From: Paragordius varius
Taxonomy: Eukaryota > Nematomorpha
Length of the DNA stretch: 64,000 nucleotides
Assembly: GCA_964247055.1 (NCBI GenBank)
Contig: OZ176055.1
Coordinates: 3,720,001 to 3,784,000 of the forward strand
Reading direction: 5' to 3'
Part shown: positions 48,301 to 60,394 of the stretch, one piece after another
How positions within the stretch are numbered: position 1 is the first letter of the stretch
How the letters are laid out: each line of letters opens with the position of its first letter
Made by a program: the position numbers and the translations under genes
Notes under the pieces: generated by a model
Database searches by the model: none
What the model saw: the letters and a program-made list of their open reading frames with translations, nothing else
What the model was told of the DNA's origin: nothing

Positions 48301-51300
48301 ATATAATTTTATTTATCCCGATAGAGGTAGTACCTTAAAGTTTGCGTAATTTGAAATGAACTACATGGGGACCAACGACTTTGGCTGTCAGGAGAAGCAT
48401 TATTATCCATAATACCCACATCATTAGCACAACCGTTCACATCATCATGCTGAGACCCTAAACTATAAAAATATATTATTATAAGTAAGTCTTTATTTAA
48501 TCAAACTAAATTTTTTTATCTATGTACATAGCCAAGACATTATAATTAAAATTTAATGGTAACCAAAAAAGATTCTATAAATAGTTTTTTAGATATTTCG
48601 AATTCGTATTTATTTAAGTTAAATAGATAGGATGATAATTTAGTATTTACGTGTGGCCCATCTCATGTACCATAATAGGATAGGTAAAAAAGCCCGAATC
48701 TTGAAGGGCAACAACACTACCTTCGGTTTGGCATACATCTCCAGTCAAAGCAATCCCTAAAAATTTTATTATTCAATAATTTATATAAAAACCATTTTTA
48801 AAACAAAAATACCATAAGTTCCACCATTCTCATCTTTGTATTTGCTAATATAAAATACGATTATAATTTGGGTTTATAAAAATTTCTTTTGCATTCCATT
48901 TTTGTAATAAAAAATTAGCGAGTCCTTACGTCGAGAGCATAATTGCAATGTCAATGGTGGGGGCATCTTTTGCTTTATAACTCGCTACGTTTTGGCGATT
49001 TTTATTATCATTGTTGGTAATAACTAGATCCTCCTATATAAAAATTTTATAGCATTTTGAATATTTTAATTATTAATCGTTTCTTTCTCTGCAAAAATTT
49101 ATGCAATAAATGCAAAAAAAAGTATATAGTTTAAGGGTACATTTTGAAAAAATTATGCCTAATTGGGGGTAAAAAGGAAATTTATGAAATAACCGGGTAT
49201 CCACGTATATCTGATAGTTGTATATTAATTTTGGCCTGTAATGTCGGATTATGGTAAAAATTGTTCACTTGGGACGCAATCAGATAAAGCCAATATATGG
49301 GTGTTGGTGAAAGGTTTAACGTTACATAATATAAAAGTTCCACGGTAAGATTTTGAGTGATCGGCACGTGACGAGGTATTTTAACCAATTCGCCTTTCCA
49401 GACAAAATATATTACAGTAAAAATTTAAATTATACAGACAAAAGGTTATGACACATGTTTTTTTACAAAATATCGCTATATTTTTTAATCTAGAGATATG
49501 TAAATTGGTAACGCAATCAACAATTATTTAGGATTGCAGTTAGATAATTATATGGGAAGTATGGTTGTCTTAAAAAGCATTGTCTCTCTATTTTTGTTCT
49601 TTGTCTGTATCAATAACACTGTATATTTTATATAAACTTTACCAAACTATAGCAATACAAAAAAATAGTGCTCTACAACAAAAATAATTTAATAACTTTT
49701 TGAATCTGGATAAATGATATTATCATATTTTTTGTTTTGGACAAGTGATCGCGGATACATGGTAACTTTGTAATTGTGTGGCTGAAATTCGTGTGTCGGT
49801 GTCAACCGTTTTTTCCTGTTTCCAACTTTAAAGATTTCGGGTAAACCTGGCGATATTATTTCATAATGGCGATCTTTAGTGTTTAGACTTAAAGCCTATT
49901 GTATGTGTAAAAAATATTTAGATATAAACGAATTTTAAGAATATGCTATATTTTTAGAATTATACCATTTGATTGCTGTTTGAATCATATATTACTGATA
50001 ATGGATATTTTTCGATATAATGATTGATATTTGGCAATTGCATCAACTTGCTTAACATGTGTGAAAGAGAGCTATGAGTAATTTTTTTGCCATTACCCGA
50101 AGAAAGTTTATCAAGAAGGTCTTGTATTTTCAATGGAATCAGACTATTAGGTTCTTGGTTTAAATCCACAATATTGGAATTAATAACATAGGCATATCCT
50201 GAATACAACATATCATCGATTTGATGAAAATATTCTGGTGTCTCTACCTGAGTTTGAAAGTCTGGTGCTAAGATTGGCTCTTTATTTTTTTCGATGTTTA
50301 ACAGTAAAAAACGGACCCTACCACCCCTTGTGCTCTCTGAACTATTTAAACCATTTTTATTTTCATTTTTGTTATCCCATTTATTTCTGCCTCTATTTCT
50401 ATCTTTTCGATTACCTTTATTACTTGTTTCATTGGAATCAATACTACTATTTTCTTCTACTGAATCCACAACATTTTCCTTGTTGTGAGTTTTAGAGCTT
50501 GGATTTTCACGCATGTTTCCAAATATTTTTTTATCATGATAGCGTTGAGAAGATGGTTTATGTCCAAACCACGGTCTTCTATTTGTTTCATCAGCAGATG
50601 CTTCATTCGTCTCGGCTAATAAAAACAATTTAAAATAAAATATAAATATATATATTTTTAATACCATTTACACATCAAATGTACCCTTTAACATGTCAAA
50701 TTTACCCTAAAATAAATTAAGTGTTTTTTTAATATTGAAATTATCTATTTTTTCTATTCATAAAAAAGTTAAATTTTATAAAAAATTTACAAACAAATAA
50801 TAAACTATGCCATAAAGAAATATTACATATGGATGGAGTTATATTAGCTTAAAAACACTTAATTTATTTATAGCTTGAATTTGAAATGTTCAGGGATGAA
50901 ATTGAGGTGTAAACGGTATATAAAAAGTTGGTTAAGATTTTTTAAACATACTGTTTATATCTATATTCTCATCATCAATATGCCCTTCATGATCATTGCG
51001 TTTATCGATAAAATTTGCCACTGATGGATTGTAGCTTCCATTTTCTTCGTCAGTCAATGTTAAAAGTATCCAGCGTGGTGAGGTTGTTGAAATTCCTGAT
51101 AATAACCCTCTTTTTTCCATTTTATGATATTCTGCATTAGTATTTATTAAAGATGGGTAAGCGGTTCCTTTGGTAATTTCCAACTTTTCTAAAAAATATT
51201 TTTAGAGTATATTTGTTAATACAATATCTAAAAGTCCGATTTGTTCAAATATTAATTTAATTTTGACATAACCTACAATTTCTCACACACATCTAAAAAT

Positions 51301-51811
51301 AAGGAATGCAATGCCCTTTAATATTTTTTGAAGATTATTTAACTAATCGATTCGTTCTTAATTTTAATTGAATAGCAATTGATATGCCGCCATCTTTGAC
51401 TTACTTACATTTACTTTTATATCTCTGTTCTGTAATATTCGCATTCAAAATATTATTATTTGATCATATTCATTTTTTTAATAATATTATATTCAAATTT
51501 TTTCTAATAAGTTTACCTTTATTTTAATTCAAAACATCAATTTCAATTTTGGTTAAAACCTTTAAATGTAAAAACATACAATATACACTTTTAATGATAT
51601 CGCCAAAAATTTTAATATAATTAATAAATATAGTAAATAAAACATATTTTAATTCCGGTTATATTTAACAAATATTAAAAATTTAACAATAAAAATTTTA
51701 AGATTAAATATATTAAATCTCACAGATAATTTTACCTGCCCATAATCGATCCAAATCAACCAAACAGATAATTCCAATGATTTTTAATATGTCAGAAAAA
51801 TTCAATGTCAT
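45381..51811 (-). CDS. ADAMTS-like secreted zinc metalloprotease (copy B), 15 exons
   Basis: Assembled as complement(join(45381..45508, 46420..46498, 46721..46778, 46950..47098, 47275..47397, 47798..47936, 48334..48462, 48651..48756, 48813..48844, 48930..49033, 49194..49393, 49697..49895, 49966..50615, 50952..51188, 51736..51811)), 802 aa. Exon lengths 5 to 15 equal those of copy A. Start MTLNFSDILKIIGIICLVDL is signal-like. The prodomain differs strongly from copy A and ends near a furin-type RKKR (348-351). Zinc site HEMGHTLGSQHDD is at 530-542, Met-turn GIMD at 551-554, RWSPCSSFQITQTL next, and the thrombospondin repeat NWGPWTSWTACLGFSG starts near 685. Two donors are GTTATT rather than GTAAGT; they are supported by alignment with copy A. 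The two genes are a tandem duplication whose catalytic and C-terminal parts are conserved while the prodomains diverge. Confidence 0.88.
45592..45760 (+). repeat. tRNA-derived SINE in last intron of copy B
   Basis: A 73-base tRNA-like head has a 7-bp acceptor pairing (TGCGTGG with CTACGCA), an A box TGGTATAGTAAG and a B box AATTCGAACCC. The anticodon stem does not pair, so it is not a working tRNA. It runs on into a non-tRNA body (ATTTTTTCCATCATCACTC, then GTCCCGAGACAATTTAAG) and an A-rich end. Lies in intron 45509-46419, antisense to the host gene. The 3' limit is approximate and no target duplication was identified. Confidence 0.75.
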
Positions 51812-53289
51812 TGCTCCACAAATATTAAAAAAAGCCTAAGAAATAGAGTAAATTTGGGGACAAATTTTATCTTGAAAATCGAAAAAAAAATGTAATAAAT
51901 TTTTTATGAGTGAAAACCACACTATATATAACATATAAATATAAACTCTTTTTATATTTATAAGAGCCCATTTATTTTACATTATATCCACCTTTGACCC
52001 AATCAATAAATACCAATTTAGGGCTAGAGCACATAAGTAAAACAACACAAAAATAGTATCAATTGCTCAATTTATTTGATTAGCTGTTTAAAATATTTTA
52101 TAAAATATTATCTCATAAAAATTTCATCACAATATATATATTTAATTAAAACGGAAAATATTTTTTGATACTTTTTAACCCACATAAACGCACACAGAAT
52201 GTTTCAAGGTAAACGCAGTTGTTCACACAATCGAAACATTTATTTTTAATTTTGTGATATATGTAATAAATTCTATTAATAAATTTAAATATATTTATTT
52301 GAAATATAATAATAATAATAATATTAATAATATTTTTAATATTTAATATTTGAAGGGTGGTGTTGCATACATTAAAACCGAGTTAAAGGCACTCAATAAG
52401 TATTTTTAGGTAGATCCATTCACCTGGTTAAAATGTATGATAGTTTTTGATTGATTTGAGCATGACAATTATCAATCTATCAAAATATGTAGTATATAAA
52501 TTTCCAAAATATACCATTTAGAGTCCCCCTTCGAACAATCCAAATTCTTACTCTAACAATTCAAATTTACCCTTGACCAATTATTGACCCTAAAAATAAA
52601 TTATGTGTTTTCGGGTTAATATTATCCATTATAAATATGAACATCTTTATGACATAGTTTATTATTTTGCAGTATTATTTTAATTTTAAACGAAATTTCA
52701 TTTTTATAGGTAATTACTTCATTACCTTTACATTTTTTTGTCCTAGTTTACATTATGGGGGTAGTTTTATATCCATGAGCTCGATTTTGTAAAATTATAG
52801 TTTACAAAGCTATTTTAGTTAAATTTAAATTTCTCATGCAAAAAGAGTTCATTTTTTTTATAGTGTGACTTCTAGAGCGTAAAATTAGAACAGCTCACAC
52901 GATTCAAACGAACAGCTGATATTAAAATAATAATATATCAAGTTTTGCTAGTAAAATGTAACCTGAAAGCCATTTAAAGTTAATTATTTTTTCCTAACCA
53001 TAATATACATTTAATGACTGTTGCATTAACGATTAAAACAAATTTATAGAAAAAATGGCGGCAAATTTTTCGTATAATGCGCCTAAAATACTAATGAACA
53101 TATTTTTAAATTTTGTTTCATACCTTGAATACTTTTTAAAATATTCAAAATTCAAATCGCTCTAGGGTATAAATCTATCCCAAAAGATAATGGAGTGTTA
53201 GATAAAAAACACAAAATTTATTTTAGGGTCAATGTGATATGCTCGCGGAAATCGAATTCAAGAATGAATTTAAGGTGTAAAGAGTATAT
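51812..53289. other. AT-rich intergenic region with a repeat fragment
   Basis: Lies between the start of protease copy B and the 3' end of the CA10-like gene. 52950-53195 is a copy of the foldback repeat at 28075-28372 (AAAATGGCGGCAAATTTTTC, ATAATGCGCCTAAAATAC). The rest shows only low-complexity AT sequence. Confidence 0.5.
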
Positions 53290-56200
53290 TTAGTAAGAGC
53301 TCTCTTTTTCGCAATAATTTTTGGTTAAAAGTAACATATACTAAAATTTTAACAGTCATCGTTAAAGTTTTATTTATGTCCTTAAAAACTTACTAAGGCA
53401 ATATTTGTTCGTATTGTCCTCCCTTCGCTGTTTTGTATGGGCCGGATGCCATTATCCATAAAGATAATTGGTTCTTCTTTAAGATTTCTTTTAAGCTTTC
53501 TCAGTGCCAGTAGCTAATATAATATCGTATTTGCTTGTATAATTACAAATAAATGATATTTGATAATAATTAAGAGGAAAATGATTGTACCGTATCTATA
53601 TATGCTCAATTTTTTGCAAACTTGTATCGATCAGAGATGGATTTATAAATTTGACTTAATATTAATGCTACTTTTTGATAAAATTTAGCAACATCTAAAA
53701 TTCTTGTACCCAGATTCTCGTGAATTAAAATGCAATGACAGTGTTGAAAACTGAATCAGAGGTGGAGAAACTTATTGAGTTTTTATGATATGTTATGATT
53801 TATTAAAAAATCTGCCAAACCAGATCAGAAACCCAGATATGAGATTGAAAACTAATACTTATCAATAAGGTTTGTGGTAAAATTGTTGACATATACATAT
53901 CAATTTAAGCATTGATGGCGCTTTCAACTATATAGATGTAGTAAAAATTCAATTAGTTTTAAGCACTTAATCTTAAATTTGAACCGTTATTTTTACACAA
54001 TTAAGATTGCGGCTTAAATTTTTTTATCAGTGGGGTTACTTTAATCAATTACAATGATGTTAAAAATAGATAAATGAATGAGAACTTTGATCAAAAACTA
54101 AAATATCAACAAGCTTATAGCTACTCAACATTATAATTTATAAAAAACTAAATGCGAGAATTTAATATTTAGTGGTATTTATAGGTAATGATTCATTAGA
54201 AAATTTAAAAGTAATTAATCTGACCATGTGTAAAAAGTATCTTTAAAAACTAAAAATATATGCTGAAACAAACAACTTTTAACGCAAAGGATTGTTAACA
54301 AACATTCATAGCTCAAGGTATGTTTATTCCAAAAAAGCGCTTTCTTCACCCAAATTTATTGCGGAATTTATAAAAAAAATAATGCTTAAAGTATATTATT
54401 GAACATTTCAAGTGTCATGAAATAATTTTTTTAAATCGTAAATACACAATGCAGAAAATCCGGTGAAGCTAGTGTTGCAGTCTTCCCATTAAAGATCAAT
54501 AAAATTATAAAATATAAGATTTACAATAGAATTAATATGCAAATTATTTGAATACCGAATATGTTGATATAATCATGGCTTTATTCAATATGATCCACAA
54601 TACATTTTCATCACAACTTGGGTATGGTAAAGAGCCGGAATAAGTGATGTATTCTTGTTTGGCAAAATTTAAAAATTCTATTAGATAGCGATCGGAATTG
54701 GCTACAAATGTTGAGTATCCTAAAATGATAAAGTAAAAATATAAGATCACTATTATGTATCTAATATGGACAATTATATCATTTTTTAACACCAATTCTC
54801 TTACAAACGAAATAATTAAAATTGAATACATATAACCTTTGTATTCAAACAAGGGTAAATGATCAATGAGATTGAGCAAGAAATCATTTGTTGAATCGCC
54901 TAGCTATGAAATGAACAAATTTTATATTTTAGGCATTCCATGTTTTTTAATTTCAAGTTTAATAAAAATATAACTTATGATGGCCTTGATATTATACTTT
55001 AAATAAAATAGAAATTATGGCCCATTTATGCATTAACAATTGAGAGTTATTTAGCCTGTCGTCTAATGATTCCATGTTTCTGCAGAATAACTGGAGCTGT
55101 AAAGAATATAAAAAACTAAGTAATATTATGTAAAATTATAAAAAAATTATATTTATGATTGGACTTCTCCAAAAAGGGAAGCCTCTTTGACTACTTATGA
55201 ATGCAGCTTATCATGGTATTAAGCAATATCATTACAATAAATGTAAAATTTATGTTGGTTATAACCCAAACAAATAAAAGTTAACCATTTAAATGTTTTA
55301 ATAATATAAAAATAACAATTAATGATTTGTCAAAATTATAACAAATTTTAGTTTTGTACCAATAATTTACATTAATTTTAATCACGTGATTAACATAAGC
55401 TTTAAGGCAGGGGTGTACAAAACGCGTCCTTCTGAAATTTTATGCGCGGCCCGCAAAAATTTTGAAATCCATAATTTGCAAAATATGCATAAAAAATCCT
55501 AATAAAATGAATATTTCTTAAGCAATTTTTTTAAATAATCTATTCGATTTACAGCTAAAAAATGCTATATTGTGTTTGTATTTTACAGTCTTATGTTAAA
55601 AAATCTAGTACTTTATTTTAAATGCCCATATATATTCCGACGGCCCGCGAAGCCGTTTGTGTTCGACACCCCTGCTTTAAGGTGTCGACTGGTAATTATT
55701 ATAAGGGGTCACATCACGGTTAGAAACGCATTAATGATCGTATCAAAACCAGTTAGACCAAATCTAAATATACCATTTAAAATTTGATATGAGGACGCTT
55801 ACCAATTAAATAACTGTGTCAAATTCAATATGCGATTACTATTGACAAAAGTTGTTTAATATCACTTTTATAGTTTCAGTTTTTCAAACATAACCATTTT
55901 TAACAGGTTTTAATATTATAGAGTAGTGAAATCAAAGTGTGGCCTTAAAAGTGCTTTTTATGGCCATAAATATAAATTTTTTAATACTTTTTTTTAAGTA
56001 TTATTTATGGTGAATGGCCCTTGTGACAAGAAAAATATTTTGGGGCCCTCCCTCTTAACTTATTTGGTGAGTATCACTGGTATTATGAACTATTGATCTG
56101 TAATTATCATTATATAATTACCTCTCCACTAAACGTTTCCCCATTAATTTGATGTTCTGATCCCAGTTGATCGTTTTGGCCAAAATGTATGATCCCGTGG

Positions 56201-57643
56201 GAAAAGGCAAATGGATATTGCGATGGACCGCTAATCATGAAAGGATGGCGTAGTGGTGACATCATAATTGTTTTATCAACAACAAAGTTAATATCATTTT
56301 TATTTATAATGTTTCGATTATTGTTATTACTGTTTAATAATATTGATAATGATGATTCTGTTCCATTTATACTTTGAGGATGAACATTAAAATCGTAATT
56401 ACGTTGATGATTGTTTTTGTTTGATGTCTCTTTGTGTGGTGACATTAATAAAACAATGTTGTGACCATCATTTTTTACCAACATTTGATGCTGTGTAAAA
56501 ATGTAAAAAAATATACAAGTCAAAATTTGGCCCCTCTCATATAGAAAATATTATTAGTAATTTTTAAATACTTTAATTTAGATCAGGGGTGTCCAACTCA
56601 AACGGCTTCGCGAGCCGCATTCGAAAATATGAATGCATTTATAAATATTTTGTTACATTTTAAACATTCAAAAAATATAACTGCTATTTATTCTATCCAA
56701 CTTTGGTTCGTTGCCAAAAAGTCTTATTTAGAACATTTGGTAATATATTTACAAATATTGTGTTAATATATTTCTAGAATTGGGAAATCTATTTTATTTG
56801 GTAATTTTCCAAAATTTTCGCGGTTGGAGAACCGCGTATTGGTCACCCCTAGTTTAGATCCACGATTAAATTAGATGTGACATTTTATGAATTTCAAGAG
56901 TACATAATATTTAAAAATTTGGAGCTAGTCGAAATTTTAGGTGTCACAATTTTTTGGTACATAGTTAAATGTATGAAAATTATAAAAAACTAGTCCGGAG
57001 GAATCGAAATCCAAGGATGAGAGATTTGGATCATATAAAAGTTTAGACGTGTTAATATTGATTGGTGATTGATATTTCCCTTGTTGGCAAGTAATCCAAT
57101 CTTGATTGAGTAAACCCCAATAATTTGGTCCTGATATACCGTCATATGTCCACCATTCTTCAGTATCGGAATATGCATATGAAACTAATATATATAATAT
57201 AAAATTGTCAAGGATTGAATAATCGTTAAAGTAAAGTAGTTCTGTTGGGTTTAACCTATGCGGAACTGATGCTTTTGTAAACCGAAATGTTTAAGATATT
57301 CATTACATTTTATAAATTACAATGGACATGTTTGTGATAATGTTGCATTTTAAGTATAATTAAATTATATCAGGAATAAATTTATTTTTAAATCTATGGT
57401 AGTTTTTCTTATTCTAATTTCATATGAGCATAAAAATACTATTAAACGATCTTTCGGTTCGATTGATCCATTTATAGCTTAAGCCGGTCTAAGCCGAAAA
57501 AACAGGTAATTTTGCAAACCGCAGTGTGCATTCACCCTATCTTGGAACTAACAACTCCATTAAACAGCAAATATCAATGACTTATATTTATATATACCTT
57601 TTGTTAAAATTAGAATGAGAATTGATATGAAACAAATATCCAT
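53290..57643 (-). CDS. Carbonic anhydrase-related protein, CA10/CA11 type, 7-8 exons
   Basis: Assembled as complement(join(53290..53340, 53394..53513, 54556..54719, 54837..54903, 54998..55096, 56122..56490, 56991..57184, 57598..57643)), about 369 aa. A signal peptide (MDICFISILILILTK) precedes WWTYDGISGPNYWGLLNQDW and QGKYQSPINI, the CA N-terminal signature in the CA10/11 version. IIHFGQNDQLGSEHQINGETFSGE and YITYSGSLPYPSCDENVLWIILNK follow, and the end IRPIQNSEGRTIRTNIAL matches CA10/11. Of the zinc ligands, His94 is Ile (180) and His119 is Cys (208); only His96 (182) remains, so it should lack hydratase activity, as in this subfamily. CA10/11 proteins are secreted and bind neurexins. An Asn-rich insertion of about 45 residues (about 100-145) is unusual. 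The last 51-base exon is tentative; without it the protein ends VSF at 53382. Two hAT-type MITEs lie in introns. Confidence 0.85.
55408..55674. mobile_element. hAT-type MITE in intron of CA10-like gene
   Basis: 267 bp, ends CAGGGGTGTACAAAACGCG and (reverse complement) CAGGGGTGTCGAACACAAACGGC, with a perfect 8-bp duplication CTTTAAGG on each side (55400-55407 and 55675-55682). No coding capacity. In intron 55097-56121. Confidence 0.93.
56584..56851. mobile_element. hAT-type MITE in intron of CA10-like gene
   Basis: 268 bp of the same family (CAGGGGTGTCCAACTCAAACGGC; right end TTGGTCACCCCTA). Flanks ATTTAGAT and GTTTAGAT match at 7 of 8, fitting an 8-bp hAT target duplication. In intron 56491-56990. 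Confidence 0.88.
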
Positions 57644-58690
57644 CAAGGGTTAAATGTATTGTTGAATTGATTATGTAATAATGAAAATTGCATTGAATAT
57701 CCTTCCTCTGTTCATACGTTTTGCATTAATTTATTTGTGGATAAAAAAGTATTGAAATTTAAATTTGTAGAGAAAGGCATAATTGGTTCAGTACCAAAAA
57801 CATGACAAACATGACTTTCAACCAATTATTTTTTACAATATAATATGCACTATATATGATAAAGTATATTTGTAAATTAATTGAATTAGTCAAACAAAAT
57901 ATCCACAGAATAAAATAGTATTGCGATATCAGTACTGTTGAAAGTTTTTATTGTAGTTGCCATTCCATTTTTAATGTAAAATAAATAAATGTAAAAGTAG
58001 GCATTTTTATATTGATTCCAAACTTAAAAACTGGTAAATCTTGAATGCGAAATATATATTATTATTATTGTAATAAATCTTTTTTATCGCATATGTAAAT
58101 AATGCTTCCTTATGAGATGGAATATTTTCCCCACACTCATTGTCAATGGAGTGTCCAAAGAATTTAGTCGTTTGTTCGAAAACAAACAATTTGTTTCTTT
58201 GATCTTTTTTTGTTACTTTGCAAAAATATTGTGGATTTTCTTACAGTAGTTTCCTAAATGAATGTATATAATAACTTTTTGGTTTGGATATGTTGTAAAT
58301 TAATGTGATTTTTTAGTGTAAAATAAAAGAGATTAGATAACTAATACCTCAATAAAAAGTGATTTACCAAAACACTGCCTTATAATGCAAAATCAATAAA
58401 TTATCAGAAATAAACCAAAAGTGTTTTTTAATATATATGTTTAAAAATTAAAAATGTTTTAGCAACCATAGAAATGATAGAAGCCAAATTATCTTCCGAG
58501 GTAAATATTTATCCGGTTTTATAGCTGTCATATTTTAGCGAGGCCTTAAGCGCAATTCAGTAGTTTAGTTATATAATTGTCAATAAAATTGCATTATTTT
58601 ACTGACAAAAGCCAAAGTCTCACCATATAATGAATTATATATTTGGAACATTTGCCAAAAGACATCAATTTATAATTTTTTAACAGTTTA
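57644..58690. other. Upstream region of the CA10-like gene, AT-rich
   Basis: No further gene or repeat seen. The promoter of the CA10-like gene is expected here. The short minus ORF at 58007-58189 has no recognisable features. Confidence 0.4.
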
Positions 58691-59480
58691 TATACCAGGT
58701 GTAATCATATACCGGTTTTTGGTAAAAAAAGTGATATTGAAAGGCAATCATTTATTTATTTAATTCAAAATATTGTTATCGGCTTCTACACATTTCGCCA
58801 TTCTCTTAGTTAATATATAAATGCCGCAGATGATTGTAACCATTCTTCAAGCCATTTTCCCATGTCTGGGAAATTTTTGCGAAAGTTTATCCTATTTGTG
58901 CGAAGTTGTATCAGATGGCTCCAGGTAGGGAGATTTCAGCAGAATTTCTCAGCTAAGCCATTTCAAATTGTTATTTTCTGATTTTGCTGTGTGAGACTTA
59001 ATATTGCCATAATCACTCTTCCATGCCTTCTGCCAAATTCGGGTCGTTTTTCAGTTTACAATGCCTTTTGAAGCCTAGTCTTGAAGCTATTTGGGTCTGG
59101 TGTGGAGGAATCGACTTGGTGAGAACGATTTTTTCCACCTTAAATTTACAAAATAAAGCCATTTCACGTCACCCGTCATTCGATGCGATCTTTTGTGAAG
59201 TCGAAGCAGGATTTCACAGTCATGCAATTTTCTATTTGGCGTTCATTTAAATTGTGTTAGACCGATATACCGTTGTTGTTCTGAATGCTCGTAGACATAT
59301 ATTTGTTTTTTTGTGATGCATGTAATGCTTCTGCTAATTGTTGTTATGTTTATGGTTACTCTCCAATAACTCATGCATTTTAGTGTCTTTGTAGTTAAAT
59401 AGTTTACTCCACCAGCAAATTATAACTTTCAGCAGAATTTTTATTTTGATGCTATTGCCCGCAAATGTTCTATTTCAGGC
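58691..59480 (-). pseudogene. Mariner-family transposase, broken, minus strand
   Basis: The reverse strand reads, with frameshifts, LNERQIENCMTVKSCF (about 59245-59200), TGDVKWLYFVNLRWKKSF (about 59180-59120), a decayed PYLEPSD block (about 58930, matching HPPYSPDLAPSD), and the C-terminus NFRKNFPDMGKWLEEW...LTKRMAKCVEADNNILN with a stop near 58764. This is the standard mariner order. It is a different lineage member from the copy at 34880-35975, judging by the C-terminus. Catalytic blocks are damaged. Confidence 0.82.
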
Positions 59481-60394
59481 AGAAAATATAATATGATTAT
59501 TATATGATAAAATTAAGACGCTGGTTTTTGGCAAACTCAATCTGTGTGTGTTTAATCAATCAACAAAATGTCTGCTAATCGTCTGTGTACTTTTCACCGA
59601 CGTCGTAATAAATTATAATTAAACCTGGTACTATCTTTTGTTTATTATTTTGTATTTAATATTTTTAAAATGATAGTTTGAGTCTTATTATAACGTCTGA
59701 AATAGTCTGAGACGGTTAGATTAATATAGAAAAAAATCACACCAATGTTCTTTAAATCGATTCAATTTTTAGCAGCACCCTTTTTTGTATTTTAAAAAGT
59801 TTATTTAAAAATAATGATTTTATGTAAACAAAAATTAATTGATATTAACATACGTTAGTATACAAATGAAAAGTTTTCATCAAGGGCACGTTATCACACT
59901 TATGAAAAAAATTCCATATCCTTTTAGCCAAAACTCTCCCTTTAGTTCATCTATCTAAATGGGTAGTATATAAAAAAGCATCCTAAAAAGTTCTTATTTA
60001 TTAAAAAACAGATTGGTTCATGACTAAGGTGCACTTTGTCCCGCGTCCCGCTACGTTTTTAAAATGTCCCGCTTTTTCACGATTATATAAAAAAAAATTT
60101 TTTAATACAAATATATCCGTTTAAATTTTTTATCATTAAATATCTTTAAAATCTATATAAATTTTAAATTAAAATTTTTTATTTTTATATTAAAAATATT
60201 TATTTTTTTCGAATTTATATCTTATGATTATACACTTTCCTTCCTACTACTCCTGTCATCATTCAAAAAGCTAAGTTAATACCACAAATCTCTAGATTAA
60301 AAGACAAATTGATACCACAAATCGGTACCTTACACGTTTATTCCAGAAAATTGAGGTAATATAATATTTATTATACTAATAATAGTTTATAAAT

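Noticed and set aside
59023-59250. A plus-strand 75-aa ORF
   Set aside because: It lies antisense to a dead mariner transposase, whose blocks are legible on the other strand.
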